Of a stretch of DNA of 58,887 nucleotides, positions 15,184 to 24,179 are shown piece by piece (positions within the stretch are counted from its first letter, which is position 1; every line of letters begins with the position of its first letter). The stretch lies in assembly GCA_003151275.1 (NCBI GenBank), contig PLXC01000176.1, positions 1 through 58,887 on the forward strand, read 5' to 3'. This DNA is from Candidatus Melainabacteria bacterium. Lineage in GTDB: Bacteria > Cyanobacteriota > Vampirovibrionia > Obscuribacterales > Obscuribacteraceae. The notes below the pieces were generated by a model. The model was not told the origin of the DNA. It made no database searches and worked only from the letters and a program-made list of their open reading frames with translations. Made by a program: the position numbers and the translations under genes.

Positions 15184-16490
15184 TTGTTTAACTCACTTTT
15201 CGCGGTACGTGCAACCAGAATTTTGTTGATACGATTGCTATCCATTTCTAAGATTTCGAACCGCAGCCCGGCGCATTCGAAATGTTCAGCTACAGCAGGA
15301 AAGTGCTCGAGATAGTCGAGAACAAAACCGCCCAGCGTGCGATAGGAAGCTCTCTCCTCTCCCGGAAATTTTGTTTTTTGTTGAACAATATTTTTGAATT
15401 GGGCGATTGGTGTACTTGCGTCGAAAAGCCACTCGCCGTCTTCGCGATTATCCACTCGCCAACTTTCAGATTCTCCAACTTCAGTCAAGTCGCCGACAAT
15501 GGCCTCCATGATGTCACTCATGGTGACGAGTCCACGCAAACACCCATATTCATCCATAACGAATGCCACATGCACTCTTGATTGTTTGAAATGCTCAAGA
15601 ACGTCCAGGGCAGTTTTGTTCTGCGGCACTATCAAAGGATAATAGAGTGAAGCATTCAAATCGAGTGTGTTTGAGCGCCGCAACTGCAACAACAGATCTC
15701 TGCCGTTAACCACGCCCAACACTCCATCTAGTCCACCATCGCCAACCACATAGCGAGTATGACCGTGTTTTTCAATTTTTTGTATCAGGTTCTCTGGCGT
15801 CTCACGAGCATCAAGCCAGACTAATTCCGATAAGGGCGTCATAACCGAGCTGATTCGAATGCCGTCGAGCCGTAAGATCCTGCACAGCATCGTCTTTTCA
15901 GATTCATACAAAGCGTCTTTCTGACTGCCTTCTTCAACCAGCGCCTCTATCTCCTCCTCTGCTAGACGCCCTTTTGGCTGCTTGACACCAAAACGGCTCA
16001 AAATCGAACCTGCCCATATCTCCAACAACTTAACGGTAGGATTACTGATGCGCATAAGCGCACGCATTGGAACAGCAAGCGCGCACACTGTGCCCTCGGG
16101 ATTGCTCAATGCCAGCTTCTGTGGCAGAAGCTCACCCAACACAACACTGAGGAATGTGATCAACACAACCACAAGAGTTACGATGAGAGCCTCTGCATAC
16201 GGTTCATAGAAGAACCCCTTTAGCGCCACCAGCTCATCGACGATGGTTGCTCCACCAATTGCACCAGCCAGAACACAGATTGCTGTGATCCACATTTGCA
16301 CGGTCGTGCAACAGTGCTCTGGAGCGGCCAACAGTTCAAGGGCCGCCGTTGCCCCGTTGTTGCCGTCATGTGCCAATTGCTGAAGGCGAGTGCGCCTAGC
16401 TGAAACAAGAGCGCTTTCAAGCATTCTCAAAACGCCGCCAAATAGAATTAGCAGCAAAACGGCGGTAATTTCCAATGAGATCGCTAACAT
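15180..16490 (-). CDS. CNNM/CorC-family (DUF21-CBS-CorC_HlyC) transporter-associated protein
   Basis: 436 residues in the standard order: DUF21 membrane domain (1-180; ESALVSARRTRLQQLA, VVLGELLPQKLAL), a CBS pair (about 200-325; VMTPLSELVWLDA, HTRYVVGDGGLDGVLGVV, MDEYGCLRGLVTMSDIMEAI), and a CorC_HlyC domain (about 345-430). Family members are linked to Mg2+ or Na+ export and to membrane stability. CBS pairs may bind adenine nucleotides. It belongs with the other cation genes in the window. Confidence 0.88.
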   Translation of the reverse strand: MLAISLEITAVLLLILFGGVLRMLESALVSARRTRLQQLAHDGNNGATAALELLAAPEHCCTTVQMWITAICVLAGAIGGATIVDELVALKGFFYEPYAEALIVTLVVVLITFLSVVLGELLPQKLALSNPEGTVCALAVPMRALMRISNPTVKLLEIWAGSILSRFGVKQPKGRLAEEEIEALVEEGSQKDALYESEKTMLCRILRLDGIRISSVMTPLSELVWLDARETPENLIQKIEKHGHTRYVVGDGGLDGVLGVVNGRDLLLQLRRSNTLDLNASLYYPLIVPQNKTALDVLEHFKQSRVHVAFVMDEYGCLRGLVTMSDIMEAIVGDLTEVGESESWRVDNREDGEWLFDASTPIAQFKNIVQQKTKFPGEERASYRTLGGFVLDYLEHFPAVAEHFECAGLRFEILEMDSNRINKILVARTAKSELNN

Positions 16491-16813
16491 GATTTGAAAG
16501 GAGTGAAACTACAGTTATTGGACACAAAATTGCTCATGACTATAACAAAACTGTTGGCAAGTTACTTGTTGGATGGGAATATTTGTCGAGAGGTGGTGGC
16601 GAAGTAACTGATGCCAATAACAGAACTGACAGGATTGACCCACTTAGCTTCCATGTATTGTTCTTCACTTATCGCGGAATATTAGCTCGCATTCTGGCTT
16701 CAAGTCCGGCAATTTAATTCGCCAAAGACAGCTAAGTGACACCACATTTAGTGTTTCAAAGATCTGAACGGCAAAAGTCGGGTAAGGGGGCATTCGTCAT
16801 CATAACCCTCTAA

Positions 16814-16924
16814 GCGAGCTGATGAACTGTACGCACCATGAATGCCAAGATTTTTCTCGATCTTTTTAGCCATTTTCTGATCGAACATTCTTATCACCAC
16901 ACGAACATTTGGATTTAATTCGCG
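16814..16924 (-). pseudogene. Remnant of a second TrkA-N K+ channel gene
   Basis: This stretch encodes RELNPNVRVVIRMFDQKMAK followed by KIEKNLGIHGAYSSSAR, nearly identical to the RCK domain of 13202-14290. The rest of the gene is absent and the frame runs into unrelated sequence on both sides. It is a leftover of a duplicated channel gene lying just before the KimA-like gene. Confidence 0.8.
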
Positions 16925-16985
16925 ATCGGTCAACGCTATATCGCTGAGGACGCTGTTACCTGATCACAAAGCACGAGCAGCTCAA

Positions 16986-17019
16986 TATCAAGATTGTATC
17001 AAGGAATGTCCTCTTTTAG
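16986..17019 (+). promoter_or_regulatory. 11-bp-spaced TATCAAG pair with -10, before the KimA-like gene
   Basis: TATCAAG at 16986-16992 and again at 16997-17003 (11 bp start to start). Ten bases after the second copy comes TTTTAG (17014-17019), a weak -10. Same arrangement as the kdp site on the complementary motif. Probable OmpR/KdpE-type activator site. Confidence 0.55.
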
Positions 17020-17073
17020 CCTGTAACGCGCAACGCACGAGAGCTCGTTTTCAGGATGACTGCGAGGGCGCAC

Positions 17074-19038
17074 ATGACCAATATAAAGATGGTAAGTTTA
17101 ATCAGTCCATTAGTGAGATCTGGAATGAATTTACAAACTATTCACGAGTTGATCTGGGGTAAGCCTATCCCAACTGAAAATCAAGAAAGTACGTTGCTGC
17201 CCAAATTATTGGCACTTCCGATTTTTTGTTCAGATGCGATCTCATCAGTCGCATATGGCGGTCAACAGATTCTTCTTGCTCTGTGTATGGCCGGTTTTTG
17301 GGCACCTCAACATGCGAAAGTCTATTCATCGTCGACTATGACTATTACGTGGCTTATTGTCGCGGTCTTGGTCATGGTAGCCATTTCCTACTGGCAGACA
17401 GTGTTCGCTTATCCAAATGGTGGCGGGTCCTATATCGTCACCAAAGACAATTTGGGCACCAACTTAGGTTTGGTTGCTGCTTCAGCTCTCTTAATTGATT
17501 ATGTGTTATGCGTGTCAGTTTCAATTGCCTGCGGGATGCAAAACTTGAGAGACGTCCCGATTCTAGGCGCTCTTCATATTGGCGATCACATGGTCGCTTA
17601 TTGCATCACCGCCATTGTATTGATGACGATTCTAAACTTGCGTGGTTTGCGAGATCCAGGTCGGCTATTTGCAGTTCCAGTTTATGTTTTCATTGGGATG
17701 TGCTACTTAATGATGGTTATTGGTCTTTTCGGCGATCATCTGGGCTGGAATTTCCATCTAGAATATGCCAATCAAACAGTTCCGGATGTTCAAACAATTG
17801 CACCAGCACCATTCGCGGTAGTTGGCATAGCAATATTATTGAGGGCGTTTGCCACAGGTTGTTCTGCTTTGACAGGAGTCGAATGCGTTAGCAACGGCAT
17901 TCCTGCTTTTATGCAGCCAAAATCTAAAAATGCGGCTATAACACTGGTTTGGATGGCCGTTATTTTGGGATCCATTTTTTTGGGCGTCTCTTTTCTCATG
18001 GTCAAATTCCACATAGTTTATTGGGAATTGCATGGAAACAGTGCACCAGCTGTGATCGATCAACTCTCAGGAACGATCTTCGGTAAGTCAGGTTTCTCCA
18101 GCCTCGCCTACAACATTACCCAAGTAAGCACCGCTCTGATTCTCTTGGTTGCAGCACAAACTAGCTTCGCGGATTTTCCTCGCGTCACTTCTATACTTGC
18201 GCGTGATGGCTTCATGCCCAGGCAATTAGCCAACCTCGGCGACAGACTGGCATTTGACAATGGAATTTTGATACTAGGCATTTTCTCGTCCATCTTTATA
18301 ATTTTAAAGAAAGGAAGCGTCGATCTGCTGATTCCATTTTTCACAGTCGGCGTCTTTCTTGCCTTCACTCTGTCTCAATGCGGGATGGTTAAACACTGGT
18401 TTATATCGAAAGAAAAGGCAAGAATTCGCAAGCTGATTGTAAATGGCTTAGGTGCGCTCTTTACTTTTGTGGTGCTGCTCGACATTATCGCTGAGAAGTT
18501 CTTTGATGGCGCTTGGTTCGTTCTTGTCATGATGGCCTCTTTACTTTTCATGTTTCACAAGATCGCTGGGCACTATAAAAATGTTAGGGCGCAGCTCACC
18601 ATCGACCCGCTGCACATCCCCGCACCAGTACAGACAAAAGTTGTGGTGCTTGTGTACGGTATGCACAGGGGCACGCTGAAATCTCTAAATTATGCACGCT
18701 CCATTAGCTCTCAGTGCGAAGCGTTGTACGTAGAGATAGAGCCAACGTGGACAGGTGCTTTTGAGGCTGATTGGAACCGTTACGCCCCTGACATTCCCTT
18801 TGTCATTGTCAAGTCACCGTTTCGCTCACTTTTACAGCCAATTATGGAGTATTTGGACGAGCTGCACAGTGTTAACCCCGAACAAATAATTACAGTAATC
18901 GTCGGCGAGTTTGTGGCAGCTAAATGGTGGCACAAGTTCCTCCATGGCAATACGGGCCTCATTCTAAAATTCGCATTCTTATCCAGACGCGATGTTGTCG
19001 TGACCAATGTTCGATACTGGCTGTCCGAGCGTACATAA
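17074..19038 (+). CDS. KimA-like APC-superfamily potassium transporter
   Basis: About 654 residues; the ATG at 17074 has GAGGG five bases before it, though an in-frame ATG at 17056 exists. It has about 12 membrane helices of the APC fold. TM1 carries LPIFCSDAISSVAYGGQQIL, the KimA-type SDAISSVAY signature. Other motifs are YPNGGGSYIVTKDNLG and the central TGCSALTGVECVSNGIPAF. The soluble C-terminal domain (about 515-654) begins with the strand KVVVLVYGMHRGTLKSLNYA, a universal-stress-like fold as in KimA. KimA takes up K+ with H+ and is inhibited by c-di-AMP. It sits in the inner membrane. Confidence 0.8.
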   Translation: MTNIKMVSLISPLVRSGMNLQTIHELIWGKPIPTENQESTLLPKLLALPIFCSDAISSVAYGGQQILLALCMAGFWAPQHAKVYSSSTMTITWLIVAVLVMVAISYWQTVFAYPNGGGSYIVTKDNLGTNLGLVAASALLIDYVLCVSVSIACGMQNLRDVPILGALHIGDHMVAYCITAIVLMTILNLRGLRDPGRLFAVPVYVFIGMCYLMMVIGLFGDHLGWNFHLEYANQTVPDVQTIAPAPFAVVGIAILLRAFATGCSALTGVECVSNGIPAFMQPKSKNAAITLVWMAVILGSIFLGVSFLMVKFHIVYWELHGNSAPAVIDQLSGTIFGKSGFSSLAYNITQVSTALILLVAAQTSFADFPRVTSILARDGFMPRQLANLGDRLAFDNGILILGIFSSIFIILKKGSVDLLIPFFTVGVFLAFTLSQCGMVKHWFISKEKARIRKLIVNGLGALFTFVVLLDIIAEKFFDGAWFVLVMMASLLFMFHKIAGHYKNVRAQLTIDPLHIPAPVQTKVVVLVYGMHRGTLKSLNYARSISSQCEALYVEIEPTWTGAFEADWNRYAPDIPFVIVKSPFRSLLQPIMEYLDELHSVNPEQIITVIVGEFVAAKWWHKFLHGNTGLILKFAFLSRRDVVVTNVRYWLSERT

Positions 19039-19046
19039 GTCTATGG

Positions 19047-19068
19047 ACGCATCCAGTCCTGGATGCGT
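19047..19068 (+). terminator. Hairpin after the KimA-like gene
   Basis: ACGCATCCAG and CTGGATGCGT make a perfect 10-bp stem with a two-base loop, nine bases after the stop. There is no long T-run, so termination may be partial. Confidence 0.6.
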
Positions 19069-19214
19069 TCATCAGAAAGTGTCAAGTTTGTAGCGGGACT
19101 CTCTGCAGAGATTTCGTGGCCCAACAACCCGTACAGCAGCATCCAATCACAATTTAGAAGGCACTAAATACAGTGAAATGGATTCGGAGCGAATCGTTTT
19201 AAGCTCAGTCAAAG

Positions 19215-19264
19215 TCAAGATCCCCTCAAGAATGTCGTTAACTGTAAGTCAGCACCGCATGCGG
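19215..19264 (+). promoter_or_regulatory. TCAAG pair (11 bp apart) plus CACCGCATGCGGTG palindrome
   Basis: TCAAG at 19215 and 19226 repeats the 11-bp spacing of the regulon motif. At 19251-19264 lies the perfect palindrome CACCGCATGCGGTG, followed by ATAATATTG. The same palindrome core recurs at 54693-54709. Together they look like an activator site and an operator before the small membrane gene at 19307. Confidence 0.4.
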
Positions 19265-19306
19265 TGATAATATTGTATTTGAAGGTTATTCCCAAACTAA
19301 ATATTA

Positions 19307-19564
19307 ATGAGTCGTGAGGTCAGGGCTATGGTATCTCTCATAGTAGTTGCGTGTGAAATCTTGTTGTTAGCAACGTTCCTTTGGTACGTTTTCATTCACA
19401 AGTCCCATCCCTATGAGATTAACGGAGATCCATGGGGTCTTTATGACTCTTCAACCAAGTCAGCCAACAGTCATGTTCAGCAAGTCACACAAAACAGAGC
19501 ATTTTTCGAACCTAGGTCGGATCGTTCCAACGGTTGGATCATTAGTGACCGCCACAGCCTTTAG
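19307..19564 (+). CDS. Small single-pass membrane protein
   Basis: 85 residues. One hydrophobic helix lies at about 8-28 (MVSLIVVACEILLLATFLWY), followed by a hydrophilic tail (HPYEINGDPWGLYDSSTKS). I recognise no family. Start ATG at 19307 has little ribosome-site support; an internal ATG just before the helix is equally possible. It is preceded by an 11-bp repeat pair and a palindrome that recur elsewhere in this window. Confidence 0.45.
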   Translation: MSREVRAMVSLIVVACEILLLATFLWYVFIHKSHPYEINGDPWGLYDSSTKSANSHVQQVTQNRAFFEPRSDRSNGWIISDRHSL

Positions 19565-19636
19565 GTAGCCTTAGTTCAATAAGCGTAATTTTCGCGTTAA
19601 TGCAAAAGTCTCGACTGGTAAAAGAATCCTGCACAA

Positions 19637-19685
19637 TTTGACGTTTTATTGACGACAGAATGCCTTTTTTGACGTTCTCTTGACC
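19637..19685 (+). promoter_or_regulatory. Two pairs of 11-bp-spaced TTGAC repeats
   Basis: TTTGACG/ATTGACG at 19637 and 19648, and TTTGACG/CTTGACC at 19668 and 19679, each pair 11 bp start to start. They resemble the CTTGAYA repeats before kdp and lie 60 bp before the small secreted gene at 19744. No good -10 follows at the usual distance, so this site is less certain. Confidence 0.4.
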
Positions 19686-19743
19686 CCTAAAGTGGCACCT
19701 TAGTAGTAGGACGCAAGTTGATCACAGAAACTGGAATAGGAAA

Positions 19744-20016
19744 ATGATTATTCAAATCTATTTGATGCTATTCATTGCCTGTTTCGGCTTATCCCAAATT
19801 CCATGCTCCGGATGTCCGACTCCGGTATTCTCGAATACGCAATTACAGGGACATTCAAGGTGGCATACTTGGAAGAAATCACCGAAAAAGCATCCCAAGA
19901 AAGAAAGACGAACAAGAATCGAGCGCTCCTCCCCTGTGCCAGCAGCAACACCATTGAAATCGACCACCGATGTCAACAAAACCAAATTACCTGAAGAAAG
20001 AACAGAGCAGAACTGA
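19744..20016 (+). CDS. Small secreted basic protein
   Basis: 90 residues; AGGA lies five bases before the ATG. A signal peptide (IIQIYLMLFIACFGLSQIPC) with a possible lipobox-like Cys is followed by a strongly basic stretch (KKSPKKHPKKERRTRIE) and a Thr/Glu tail. No family is recognised. Basic periplasmic peptides of this sort may bind the envelope or nucleic acid; that is speculation. It lies next to the envelope cassette and behind the repeat pairs at 19637. Confidence 0.5.
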   Translation: MIIQIYLMLFIACFGLSQIPCSGCPTPVFSNTQLQGHSRWHTWKKSPKKHPKKERRTRIERSSPVPAATPLKSTTDVNKTKLPEERTEQN

Positions 20017-20091
20017 AAAGTGCGCTGAACAATGGTGCCAGACTGTATATGCCTGGAAAGACTTTCCTCGATGTTCTACTTCCTGAAAGTG

Positions 20092-20646
20092 TTACTTGTT
20101 TTGATCAAAGCGTTGTTCGATAACGGGGATGCGCTCAAGCGGTTGTTGCACATCTTGCTGCGCGCCCTGCTGACCTTCTTGAGGCTGCTTTTTGACCGAG
20201 TCAATAAGTCCGAACTGCTCCTTACTGAATGGGTTGTCATAGTTCTGACAACTGATCTTAGCGGCACTAAATGGTGCTTCCAAAACACCGGTAATTAGTG
20301 CAAAGGGAGCCCAAAACACAGCAAACGGAAAAAGATGACGCCCTTTAGGATCGTCATTGACCATCTGATTAACACCATATTTCTCTTCAGCAATCGGTTT
20401 GCGAACGGCGCACACCGGTGTTCCAATAACAAATCCAGAAACAACTCCGACGACTTTCATTGGCAGACTTGAAGATCGCGAAGATTTTTTGTTAGGGACG
20501 TTCTGGTCGTTCTGGTCGGAAGATGAATTGCTGAAGTTAGCTGGATTCATTGAAATAGTCAAATCATCAGCGAGCATGGGGGATTGGCTCAGCGACAGTT
20601 GAATTGTCATTGCTGCCACTGAAAAAATGCTCCTAGTTTTGACCAT
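20092..20646 (-). CDS. Secreted PFSKEQF-family protein, copy 1 (X1)
   Basis: The ATG at 20646 follows GGAG with a good gap. 184 residues: a signal peptide (SIFSVAAMTIQLSLSQSPML), a Ser/Asn-rich linker, then the conserved core VVGVVSGFVIGTPVCAVRKP, AVFWAPFALITGVLEAPF and NPFSKEQFGL. The tail is Gln-rich. Two paralogues lie at 27686 and 28290 with the same GTP-x4-RK and PFSKEQF motifs. The Gly-rich hydrophobic segments suggest membrane-associated helices in the periplasm. It is divergent from the first beta-barrel gene. The family has no name I can give. Confidence 0.75.
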   Translation of the reverse strand: MVKTRSIFSVAAMTIQLSLSQSPMLADDLTISMNPANFSNSSSDQNDQNVPNKKSSRSSSLPMKVVGVVSGFVIGTPVCAVRKPIAEEKYGVNQMVNDDPKGRHLFPFAVFWAPFALITGVLEAPFSAAKISCQNYDNPFSKEQFGLIDSVKKQPQEGQQGAQQDVQQPLERIPVIEQRFDQNK

Positions 20647-20811
20647 ACACCACTCCTTATGCACTGAACGGAATTCTACTACCTTGGCTTCTGCAGTGCA
20701 AAATACCACTCTTTCACATGCAAGAATGTACTAAGAACAGTTGTCGAACACTCTTCTACTAGAAGGGGAAAGCCAGGTGGACGCCATCTTTACGATGATG
20801 GCTGTGTCAAT

Positions 20812-20845
20812 CTTGAAAGTATCTTGATACCGCTCAATTTATAAG
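20812..20845 (+). promoter_or_regulatory. 11-bp CTTGA repeat pair with -10 TATAAG, before the first barrel gene
   Basis: CTTGAAA at 20812-20818 and CTTGATA at 20823-20829 are 11 bp apart start to start. Exactly 10 bases later is TATAAG (20840-20845), a 5/6 match to TATAAT. No -35 hexamer is needed, which suits a response-regulator-activated promoter. The barrel gene starts 60 bp on. Confidence 0.7.
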
Positions 20846-20904
20846 AGCTGATATAGTCTCTGGAGCCTATCAGGTACATAACTCATTGGGCTACAGGAGT
20901 TTGG

Positions 20905-22872
20905 ATGAAATATCCCTGGTTAGCGATTATCCCTCTATGCCTACTTTTTGCTCTTCAATCGCGAACTTTGGCTTATAGTCAGTCAAGCAATGCCGACACG
21001 ACCCTCGATTCAACGCAGGCGGTGCTGGCATCGGTGCCAACACCGGCGGTGTCAAGTGATCCGCCCGTAATACTAAGTTTGCACGAGTGTAAAAATGGCC
21101 GACAACTCGTAACTGAAAAAAAGATTTCTCGTTCACTGGCGTTGAACACTAATTCTATCGCGGTTTTGCAGAAGCAAACTCCACAGCTTGCACCAACTGT
21201 TTTGGCAAATGGCAATCTGAACAGTTCCAGCAGCGTAACTCCGATACCACCGTCAGTGGTGTCGGCGCCTGCGCTAAGCTCAAAAGACTCAAACGGCGGT
21301 TTACAAGTCGCGTCTATTTCACCAGCGATGGTATCACAAGCATCGACAGACTCGATCGCGCCTCAGCAGACATCTGGCTCGCTAGCAGATGCGTCGAGTG
21401 CTGCCGCGTCTAATTCTAACAACCCACCTAAGCTGACCCAGCCAGGAATTCCTGGCGATTCTCGGCTGACACCAATTCGAATTCCAAAGAAGATACCGAC
21501 ATGGCAAACCGCCACTCCATATGCTCCGGAGGGAGAGCTAAGGCGTGGATTGCCAGCGCCACTAGATCCAGTATTTCCCGGCACGGAGTGGGTAGGTCAA
21601 CCACTCATAGGCGCTCCAGATACTGATCCAGTCTGGAAACTGGAGTCGGTGATTTACAAAGCATGTCCAGTACTTAAGAGGCAGCGCATAAAAATTTATG
21701 GGTGGGGTAATCCGGGGGGAGGCTATAGCACCTCTAAAAATTCGAACATTCCGTTATCGTATGCGATCGTGCCTAACCGTCTGGAAATGGAGCAATTAAT
21801 TCTGCGCATCGAGCGCACTCCGGATACGGTGCAGACTGAGCATATGGACTGGGGATTTCGCCTTACCAATCTTTACGGCATTGATTATCGATGGACAACT
21901 GCACAATCATGGCAACCAGCCAGCACCGAGCTACTAAACAACAACAAATTATATGGCTTCGATCCCGTAGAGCTTTACGGTCAGATATACATTCCTAAAG
22001 TAAAGCAGGGAATGATGGTACGGTTTGGTCGGTACATTTCGCCGCCGGATATCGAGGCGCAGTTATCACCAGATAATTATCTTTGGACCCATTCGGTTAT
22101 GTTCACTGTTGATGCCTACACGCACACCGGCATTCAAACCAGCGTGAAACTCAGTGATCGTTGGATGGCTCAGGCCGGCATACACTCAGGCTCAGACATG
22201 GCGCCTTGGGCTCCAGGTGCTATCCCAACCGCTGAGGCATATTTGCGATATACGACCAAAAGCAACAACGATTCTCTCTATGGTGGCGTAGATGGTATCA
22301 ATAATGGCAGATTTCGACTTGCTAGAGAAACCGTCGCGGTGCAGAACATGGCAACGGCTCTAAGTACGGTGACAGGACAGACCGTGTCTGCGCAGAAGAT
22401 ACCGGCTCACGACAACCTGCAACAGTTCAACCTCACTTGGGGGCACAGATTCAATCGCCGCTTGCATACTATGACTGAAGCTTATTTTCTATTCTCTAAG
22501 GACGCACTAGTAGGAGGTACAGTCAATAACGGGCCTCCCAGAGCATATAACGCAAACACTGGGCCAGGAGGGCTTCTTCCCGGCATCTCGCAGGCTTGGG
22601 GATTCGTCAATTACACAGCTCTAAAATTGACGAATAAAGACTATCTTTGCATTCGACCCCTGGATATTCTCGTTGATGATAAAGGGTGGCGAACAGGTTA
22701 TCGTACTACGTATGAGAGCTGGACTGCAGGCTGGGTTCATCGTTTCAATGATTACCTGACACTTAGACCGGAAATCCGTTATGAGCGATCGCTGAGTTCG
22801 GTGAAGCCATACGATAACGGACATGCTCAATCTCAATTCACCCTTGGGCTTGACTTGATTCAACGCTTCTAG
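20905..22872 (+). CDS. OmpL-like (BBP2-type) outer-membrane beta-barrel, copy 1
   Basis: 655 residues. A signal peptide (WLAIIPLCLLFALQSRTLAY) and about 170 Ser/Pro/Ala-rich residues precede the barrel. Barrel strands include RIKIYGWGNPGGGYSTSKNS, MVRFGRYISPPDIEAQLSPD, FNLTWGHRFNRRLHTMTEAY and PEIRYERSLSSVKPYDNG. It ends LDLIQRF, with the terminal Phe of BAM substrates. This matches the BBP2 porin group. It would allow passage of small solutes or ions. The long disordered N-terminus could cross the periplasm or bind the wall. The paralogue is 28731-30596, and X and beta-propeller genes flank both. Confidence 0.85.
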   Translation: MKYPWLAIIPLCLLFALQSRTLAYSQSSNADTTLDSTQAVLASVPTPAVSSDPPVILSLHECKNGRQLVTEKKISRSLALNTNSIAVLQKQTPQLAPTVLANGNLNSSSSVTPIPPSVVSAPALSSKDSNGGLQVASISPAMVSQASTDSIAPQQTSGSLADASSAAASNSNNPPKLTQPGIPGDSRLTPIRIPKKIPTWQTATPYAPEGELRRGLPAPLDPVFPGTEWVGQPLIGAPDTDPVWKLESVIYKACPVLKRQRIKIYGWGNPGGGYSTSKNSNIPLSYAIVPNRLEMEQLILRIERTPDTVQTEHMDWGFRLTNLYGIDYRWTTAQSWQPASTELLNNNKLYGFDPVELYGQIYIPKVKQGMMVRFGRYISPPDIEAQLSPDNYLWTHSVMFTVDAYTHTGIQTSVKLSDRWMAQAGIHSGSDMAPWAPGAIPTAEAYLRYTTKSNNDSLYGGVDGINNGRFRLARETVAVQNMATALSTVTGQTVSAQKIPAHDNLQQFNLTWGHRFNRRLHTMTEAYFLFSKDALVGGTVNNGPPRAYNANTGPGGLLPGISQAWGFVNYTALKLTNKDYLCIRPLDILVDDKGWRTGYRTTYESWTAGWVHRFNDYLTLRPEIRYERSLSSVKPYDNGHAQSQFTLGLDLIQRF

Positions 22873-22949
22873 TCAACTTTGTCAAGATTTTTCAGCCTAC
22901 TCAACTCGACTGGTTAACACGACTCAACTCGGTAACGCGGATTTTCATA

Positions 22950-24179
22950 GTGAAACATATTTGCATCGAAGTTTCGATTTGCTTAGTCACTCTTTTAGCA
23001 TCTAAAGCTGGAGCTTCAAATGAATCGCCCGATATTTACGTGATCGGCACGGGGAACGCGCCGGCCATTGCCTCCGATTCCAAAAATCATCTGCATGTTG
23101 TTTTCGAACGACGCCGATCAGACAAAGTTATTGACATTTTCTATTCCGAAAGCAGCGATGGAGCCAAAACGTGGACGTCACCAAAAGACATCGCGGATAC
23201 TCCAGGCAACTCAAGCCGTCCGGACATCGCCGTTGAAAAAGGTGGTGGCATCGACGTCGTCTGGACTGATACCACAACAGGAGAAACAACTCCGGATATT
23301 TATTTCTCTCGATCGATTGATGGGGGTAAAACCTGGACTAAGGCCTTGGACGTCTCCAATACACCGGGCGCGTCAACAGAGCCTGCCATCGCCACTGGTC
23401 CGAACAATTCAATTCACTTAATTTGGACCGATACAAGTAAAGGAAAAAAGAGCCAGGATATCTATTACTGTTGCTCGACGGATGGAGGAAAAACATGGGC
23501 GAAAGATCCGCTTTTCCCAGCCGTCGACATTAGCAATACGATCGGTTCTTCAAGTCAACCCGCCATTGCAGTTGGCGCAGATGGTACTGTACATTCAACC
23601 TGGCTAGACGGTACGCCGGGCGAATCACATCCAGACATCTACTATGCTCAGAATTTGGAAGGTACATGGAACATCCCAACTAATGTGAGTCATTCTCCCC
23701 GAGTTTCATCCCATCCATCCGTAGCCTGCTTCAAGAACAAAGTCGTGCTGCCCTGGAGCGACAATTCAACGAAGCTGAAGGCACCTGATATATGGTGCGC
23801 CGTCGGGCATACACAAGAAGAATTGGCCACAACAAAACCTTTGAACATATCCGATACAACCGGAGTGTCGAGTAAGCCAGCGATCGCAGCGGGTGAGAAG
23901 GGCAACGTTGCAATTGTTTGGAAAGATACGAGCAACTCTGAAGAACGCCCCGATATATTTGCAAGAATATCAAATGAATCCAGCAGTGAATTTACAACTG
24001 TGCTTGATTTAACCCACTCGCAAAGTGTTTCAGACCGACCGGATGTGACGATCGCTGGCGACAAAATGTTTGCCGTTTGGGAAGACATAAACATCGAAGC
24101 CGGCAAGAGTACTCTAAAAGTGACGGGCATGGAATGGAAAGGAATGCAAACAGCACCGGCTAAGGAAGTTTCTCCTTAG
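22950..24179 (+). CDS. Secreted sialidase-like beta-propeller with Asp boxes, copy 1
   Basis: 409 residues, starting with GTG. A signal peptide (SICLVTLLASKAGA) is followed by six or so repeats of about 55 residues. Asp-box motifs include SSDGAKTWTS, SIDGGKTWTK and STDGGKTWAK, each followed by a DIxxTPGxSSxPxIAV segment. The fold is a six-bladed BNR propeller. I do not see the Arg triad and Tyr/Glu pair of true sialidases, so glycan binding rather than cleavage seems likelier. It lies 77 bp after the barrel gene and is probably co-transcribed. The 3' end overlaps the convergent regulator gene by 20 bp. Confidence 0.8.
   Translation: MKHICIEVSICLVTLLASKAGASNESPDIYVIGTGNAPAIASDSKNHLHVVFERRRSDKVIDIFYSESSDGAKTWTSPKDIADTPGNSSRPDIAVEKGGGIDVVWTDTTTGETTPDIYFSRSIDGGKTWTKALDVSNTPGASTEPAIATGPNNSIHLIWTDTSKGKKSQDIYYCCSTDGGKTWAKDPLFPAVDISNTIGSSSQPAIAVGADGTVHSTWLDGTPGESHPDIYYAQNLEGTWNIPTNVSHSPRVSSHPSVACFKNKVVLPWSDNSTKLKAPDIWCAVGHTQEELATTKPLNISDTTGVSSKPAIAAGEKGNVAIVWKDTSNSEERPDIFARISNESSSEFTTVLDLTHSQSVSDRPDVTIAGDKMFAVWEDINIEAGKSTLKVTGMEWKGMQTAPAKEVSP

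Noticed and set aside
16500..17056. c-di-AMP (ydaO-type) riboswitch before the KimA-like gene
   Set aside because: KimA genes are often controlled this way elsewhere, but the region holds a channel-gene remnant and a repeat pair and shows no recognisable riboswitch core.
19758..19994. Frames on both strands overlapping the small basic gene at 19744
   Set aside because: Only the frame at 19744 has a ribosome site and a signal peptide.
22950..24179. True sialidase activity of the propeller proteins
   Set aside because: Asp boxes show the fold, but the catalytic Arg triad and Tyr/Glu pair could not be placed.
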